From Hirsutella rhossiliensis (taxonomy: Eukaryota; Ascomycota; Sordariomycetes; Hypocreales; Ophiocordycipitaceae), in contig NW_025408676.1 in NCBI RefSeq assembly GCF_020360975.1, forward strand, positions 1 to 64,000: a DNA stretch of 64,000 nucleotides, written 5' to 3'. The position numbers were made by a program, and so were the translations under genes. The stretch's first letter is position 1, and each line of letters starts with the position of its first letter. This document shows positions 59,160-64,000 of the stretch, piece by piece. Below the pieces are notes generated by a model. The model saw nothing but the letters and a program-made list of their open reading frames with translations, ran no database searches and was not told where the DNA came from.

Positions 59160-60235
59160 TAAACTACTATAGGCCGCTTAGCTAAAAGGAAAGGGCATTT
59201 TAATATAAAGTATATAGACGCGCTATAACGTAAGTAGCGGCCGTTAGCCTTCCTTTTCTTAATTTCCTCGCTTATTACCTACTTCGCCCGCTATTTAAAG
59301 AGCGGGATAGTATAGGGGATATTTAAAGACGACTTCCTACCGCGTTTAGCTCGGTCTATATAGGTAGCCGATATTAAGGTATCTCCGTTAATATCGATAG
59401 TCGGCTATTCCTCTTATAAAGGGGCGGTGATCCTATTACCGCTATATAGCGTACGCTTATAAAGCTTTTAGAAATATAGCGTCTACTTATAGCCCTATAC
59501 TACCTTTATTAACCGGCTTATATACTTACTATAGTTAGTAGGTATAATTATAAGGATAAGTAGCTCTCGTAGGGCTAGCGTAATTAAGTTCTATAACTAT
59601 ATAAGCTTCGCGCTATCTTCCTATACTATAGTTCCCGCTACTTATAAGAGCGTCTTTTTAAAGTTAGGGAGGAATTCGCTAAAGGTCTACCTATCCCTTT
59701 ACTTAAGGGTCTATAGCCTATCCTATGCCTTCTCCCGCTCTTATACGTTGCCGAACGTATATATAAGGTATTAGAAGAAGTCCTATAAGTCGCGTCTACC
59801 TCTAGGGCCGCCCTTATCTTAGAATCTAGAGATCCGCTATATCTAGGGCTCCGGCAATATATAGAGGAGCGAATACTACGGTATATTACGATAGCCGTTT
59901 AGGCCCTATTTCTTATCTATTATAAACTTTATCTATAGCCGGCTAAGGAAGAAGTAGAAGGACTTAGGCTTACCGTCCTAAGTCGGCTAGGGAAGCGGCT
60001 TCTATATTAGTAGTGCCGCCGCTATAACCGGTATTACTAAGGTTATAGGGGTTAACGCTAGTCTCGTAGACGGCTCCCTTAGTATAGCGAGAACCTCGTT
60101 CTTCTCGCTAGCCGTCGCGCTTTTAATCGCTTCTAGGATAGCTATAATACTTCCTATCCGCTTAGGGGGTAGCGGGGTGCTCCTTTAAGGAAGCGGCACC
60201 CTTTCTAGGGAGATATCTATTAAATCTATTAGTTA
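59160..60235 (-). pseudogene. A2 gag, uninterrupted
   Basis: On the - strand, capsid starts near 60200. The join broken in A1 is intact here at 59500-59512 (CCGGTTAATAAAGG on the - strand). The CCHC knuckle is at about 59255-59200 (RYYLRYSASIYFILKCPF-like, Cys/His to Tyr). The primer-binding region AATATAAGCT lies just before the LTR at 60236-60246. This copy proves that the two opposite-facing gag halves near A1 were once continuous. Confidence 0.85.
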
Positions 60236-60246
60236 ATAGCTTATAT

Positions 60247-60432
60247 TATTATAGAGTAGGCAGAGGCGTATACGTAGGTGCCGTTTATAGGATAATATTA
60301 ATAAGCTATATAAAGCTCTTTTATACGCGGCTAGCCTACCCCTATACTTATAGGATTTAGCCCTCTATATATAACTATATAGCTTAGGCCGCGGCCTAAG
60401 CCTATTACCTATAAAAGTTAAAGACTCTTATA
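60247..60432 (-). repeat. A2 5' LTR (186 bp)
   Basis: It starts TATTATAGAGTAGG and ends GACTCTTATA. The palindrome lies at 60382-60401. It is followed by the target duplication ATATT. Confidence 0.9.
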
Positions 60433-60437
60433 ATATT

Positions 60438-63400
60438 ATTATTTAATCCGTTTTATTATTCTTTAGATTCCTTAATATCTATATATTAGATATTTATATA
60501 TATCTTATATAACTTTATCTTATAATTCTAGTAGTATCTAGATTTTATTTTTATATATTAGAACTTCTAAATATTCTATATTATATCCGTTTAGTACTTT
60601 ATATTCTTTTATCTATTTTAGGATCTTTTAGTATATTAAGTTATTAGGTTATACTTTAAATATTATATTTAGCTATCGTTGCTAGTAGTTCTTATTTTCG
60701 TTAATTTCTAAGAGCTATCCTTTCGCTATAAGTGCTTTTATATTATAGTTACTTCGTTGACTATAGGTATTAGCTCGACCGTTTTCTATTCCTTTTCTAT
60801 AAATTATTTTATAGTCGAATTCTAATAAATATTCGGCCTATTAGATCTATTATCTATTTAACTATTATATAGTTATAAAGTATAAGATATTTTTATATTC
60901 TATATAGACCTTAACTTTATACTTACTTCTAAGAAGGTAGTATTAAAATTCCTTAAAAGCTTAAAAAATTATAAGGAATTCTTTATCGTAGATAGGGTAA
61001 TTAAGTTCTATACTATATAGCTTTTTCGAGTAGAATATAATTAGTCGTAGTCTTCCTTTATTATCCTTCTATCCGATTTATACTTTTAAAGTAAAGTTTA
61101 ATATATCGGTTTCGAGTTTAATTTATCGTTTTAGATTAAAGGTAGTTAAGACTAGTTCTTATATAATCGTAGTCTTAATATATTTAAAAGCTTTATTAGT
61201 TTTATTATCCTATATAAATTCTTTTTCCTTCTTTATTAAGTTATATAGTAGTACTATAATCTTTCTAAAATCTTTAATAAATCGTTAATAGTAAGTTATA
61301 AATCCTAGGAAACTTTATATATCTTTAACGTTCTTTAGCGTTAGCTATTCTTTAACTAAGTTAATTTTATCTTATTATATTTATATCTCTCTTAGTAAGA
61401 TCGTATATCTTAGGAAGTCTACTTCCTATATATAGAACTTACTTTTCTTTAGTTTAACTAGTAACTTTATATTCTAAAGTACGCGGAGTACCTTATAAAC
61501 GTATTCCTTATATTCTTCTAAGGTATTCGAGAAGATTAGGATATTATCTAAGTATACTACTATAAAGATATCTAAGTATTTATATAGGATATTATTAATT
61601 ATTTATTAAAAGGTAGCTAGTATATTTATGAGTCTAAATAGTATTACTAGATATTTAAATAGTTTAAATTTCGTTCTAAAGGCTATTATCTATTTATATC
61701 CCTTTTTTATATATATTACGTTATAAGCGCCTTTAAGGTTAAGGGCTATAAACTATTTTTTACTATATAGTCGATCTTATAGTTCTAATATAAGTAGTAA
61801 TAGTATTCGGTCTTTTATTATAATATCGTTTAAGCGTTTATAGTTAATAACTAGTTATAGTTAACCGTTTTTCTTTAAAATAAATATAACTAGGTAGCTT
61901 ACTTTAGATATTAATATTTATATATATCCCTTTATAGATTCTCGTCGAGGTAGTCGTATAGTATTTATAGTTACTTTTCGTTTAAGTTATAGATCTTATA
62001 AAACGTCGGCGTTATTCTATCCTTAAGATAAATTTTATAGTCCTATTAGCTATATTTAGGTAACCCTATCTTAAGTTCTTTCTTAAAGAGTTTATTATAT
62101 TTCCGGTATTCCTAAGGGATATTCTTTATTCTATCTTATAGGCTTTATTCTTTCTTTTAAGAGCTAGTTTCTCTTAACTTAAGCTCTTTATTAATTTATT
62201 TAAGGTCTTTCCTTAAAGTAATAATAACTCTTTAGATCTTTATATTATATCCTTTATTCTATTTATATTAGATACTAGGTTATATAGCTATATTAATTAG
62301 TATATAGGTCTTATTAGTCGATTTTATTATATCTACTAGTTTAGTTACTATTTTCGTTTATATTACTAAAGCCTATAATAATTTACTTAAATAGTTATCC
62401 CTTTTATCCTATTTAGTAGCTAAATTATTATAAAATTTTACTTTCTTCTAAATCTACTAGTCCTAAAAACTTATGTCTTCGTTTTAATATAGCTAGCTAG
62501 TTTTCTAGTTAATTAGTAGGTTACTCTCCTATAGCTATAGAAGCCTTAATATAAGGTTATGTTCTTTAATATCTATAATATCGAAGTTAACTTATTTATT
62601 ATAGCCCTAAATATTAATATCGAGGTAATTAATCTCTATATTAATAATTCCGTTATTATAGTTAAAGGCCTCTCCTTTAATATTTATAAGTTTATATAGA
62701 TCTTTCTTATATCTCTATATAAGTTAGTAACGATTAACGACTTTAAGTAAAACGTAATTACCTATCGCGCTATAGTCTAAAAGTATATATATATAATATC
62801 CCGCGATTTAGATATTTAATACTATTTAGTCGCTATAGCTTACCGTTACTATATATAGGGTCCTTAGATCTTATTATATCGTGCTAGTCTATAGCCTTTT
62901 TATAGATAGCGTACCTTGTTTTTTACTTAGTCCTTATTCGTTTTATTTAAGTATTCTTCTTCGATTTATTATTAATATCGTTTCTTTATATTTTCGTCGC
63001 ATTATATTATATTAAGGCTTAAGAGACTAATTTCTTATAGCTAATTAAAGATTTCTTATTTCTTAACGCTATATTATTTATATTATACTACTTTATAGTT
63101 AATTACGTACTATACTTTATAATTTTATTCGTTTTTATACTAAAGGTTAAGTTTTCGTTTAGCGTCTTTTTATTTTTTATATAGTATTTCTATATTAATT
63201 CTTCCTTAGTTAAATATAGCTTATAGCCTTTATATATATTACTAATAATCTTTTAGTATACCGTTATATTATTTATACTATACTTATACTTTTTTATATT
63301 TATAAACTTTATAGTTTAGGTATATATATTCGTTATAATCTTCTTCGTTATATTTAATTTATTATATAAGTCTTTAAAAGATTAATAGTTTAAATACCTT

Positions 63401-64000
63401 AAAGTAAGTAGCGTTTTACTATTCTTTTATTTTAGCGTATTTATAGATTTTATATATCTTTAAAAGATATCTTATTAATAAACTATAATTATTATAGTAT
63501 TTAAGTAGCGTGCTATAATCGGGTTCTAATAATATAACTTAGTCGTTTAGGTAGCGTTAATCGATTTTCTAGTAGTTTAGTTCTATACTTAGGTAGGGTT
63601 TTAAAAGTACTTATCCTTTAAACCTAACTAAGAAGGCGTTATATCGTACCTTTATCTAAAAGTATATTATATAATCTAGGTAGACGTATAATATCTATAA
63701 AATATACTTATAGTACTTATAAGTAAGTAGTATTTATAAATTATCTCTAAATTCTCCTTATAGTTACTATTCTCGTTATAAAGCTATAAAGGTATCGACT
63801 ATAGTAATAGCTATAGTATAGTCTCCTTTACGTAGTGCTAGTTAATATCGAATTAATATAGCTTATTAGTTTTCTATAAGAATTTAAGGTATTTATTAGG
63901 TTTTAATTTTAAGTATTTCTTCGAATTCTTTAAAGTATAAAGTATATTCTCTAATTATAGTATTTTCCCTTAGTAGTAAGGGTAGTAGTATAAGTTCGTT
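60438..64000 (-). pseudogene. B2 pol, RNase H / RT / upstream part, cut by window end
   Basis: Colinear with B1 17216-20770. The RNase H end (GRANT..R-like) is near 60770-60800. RT is at about 61220-62200 with the YLDN box near 61540-61565. The upstream AT-rich part of pol continues to the window edge. The zinc knuckle and gag would lie beyond 64000. Confidence 0.85.

Larger units (their letters stand above)
53455..60432 (-). mobile_element. A2: near-complete chromovirus (reference copy)
   Basis: A 6978-bp element has 186-bp LTRs at both ends and ATATT duplicated outside (53450-53454 and 60433-60437). Removing it rejoins B2 to match B1 at 17215. On the - strand the order is LTR, primer-binding site, gag, protease, RT, RNase H, integrase, chromodomain, GC-rich 3' region, polypurine tract, LTR. 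It keeps more GC than its B2 host, consistent with a later arrival. Confidence 0.95.
51101..64000 (-). mobile_element. B2: second B element, interrupted by A2, runs off window
   Basis: The LTR at 51101-51570 and internal sequence 51571-53454 and 60438-64000 are colinear with B1 15330-17215 and 17216-20770. It was inserted into A4 at 51100. The 5' LTR and gag lie outside the window. Confidence 0.9.

Overview
The window looks like a block of filamentous ascomycete (Pezizomycotina-type) heterochromatin built entirely of nested LTR retrotransposons that have been destroyed by repeat-induced point mutation (RIP). The dinucleotides CA and TG are almost absent on both strands while CpG is common. 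That is the signature of CpA-to-TpA change, not of CpG deamination. As a result ATG start codons have become ATA, CAA/CAG glutamine codons have become TAA/TAG, TGG has become TAG or TAA, and Cys/His codons of zinc fingers have become Tyr. I see no intact protein-coding gene, no tRNA or rRNA gene and no CRISPR. All coding calls are pseudogenes recognised by translating through these predictable stops.

Layout. (1) 1-2271: unassigned DNA plus a small LTR-like element (1010-1960) whose interior matches the gag region of element C. (2) 2272-13327: a rearranged block made from a Ty1/copia element (X) and a Ty3/gypsy chromovirus (A1). An inversion of about 3.9 kb (3147-7082) splits both the A1 gag and the X integrase. 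(3) 13328-40667: a second chromovirus copy of an A-related subfamily (A3, + strand) interrupted by two other gypsy elements: B1 (14859-22686, - strand, target duplication CTAGT) and the 12.8-kb element C (23939-36719, - strand, target duplication GTAC or GTACT). (4) 40668-42728: the 5' end of copia X, gag and 5' LTR, - strand. (5) 42840-50265: a gypsy gag fragment (E), the 3' half of another chromovirus (F) and a copia element (Y). (6) 50271-64000: the 3' end of an A copy (A4) interrupted by a second B copy (B2), which is itself interrupted by a near-complete A copy (A2, 53455-60432, target duplication ATATT). B2 runs off the window.

Nesting order is therefore X contains A1 and A3, and A3 contains B1 and C. 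On the right, A4 contains B2 and B2 contains A2, with A4 probably inserted in Y. Each complete autonomous element carried gag (CCHC knuckle), protease, reverse transcriptase, RNase H and integrase; A and F also had a chromodomain at the integrase C-terminus, a module that in living elements targets integration to heterochromatin. Elements B and C additionally carry long antisense frames between pol and the 3' LTR. The one in C spans about 800 codons and matches nothing I recognise; it is the least explained part of the window. Coordinates of pseudogene ends are approximate, while LTR edges and target duplications were read directly.
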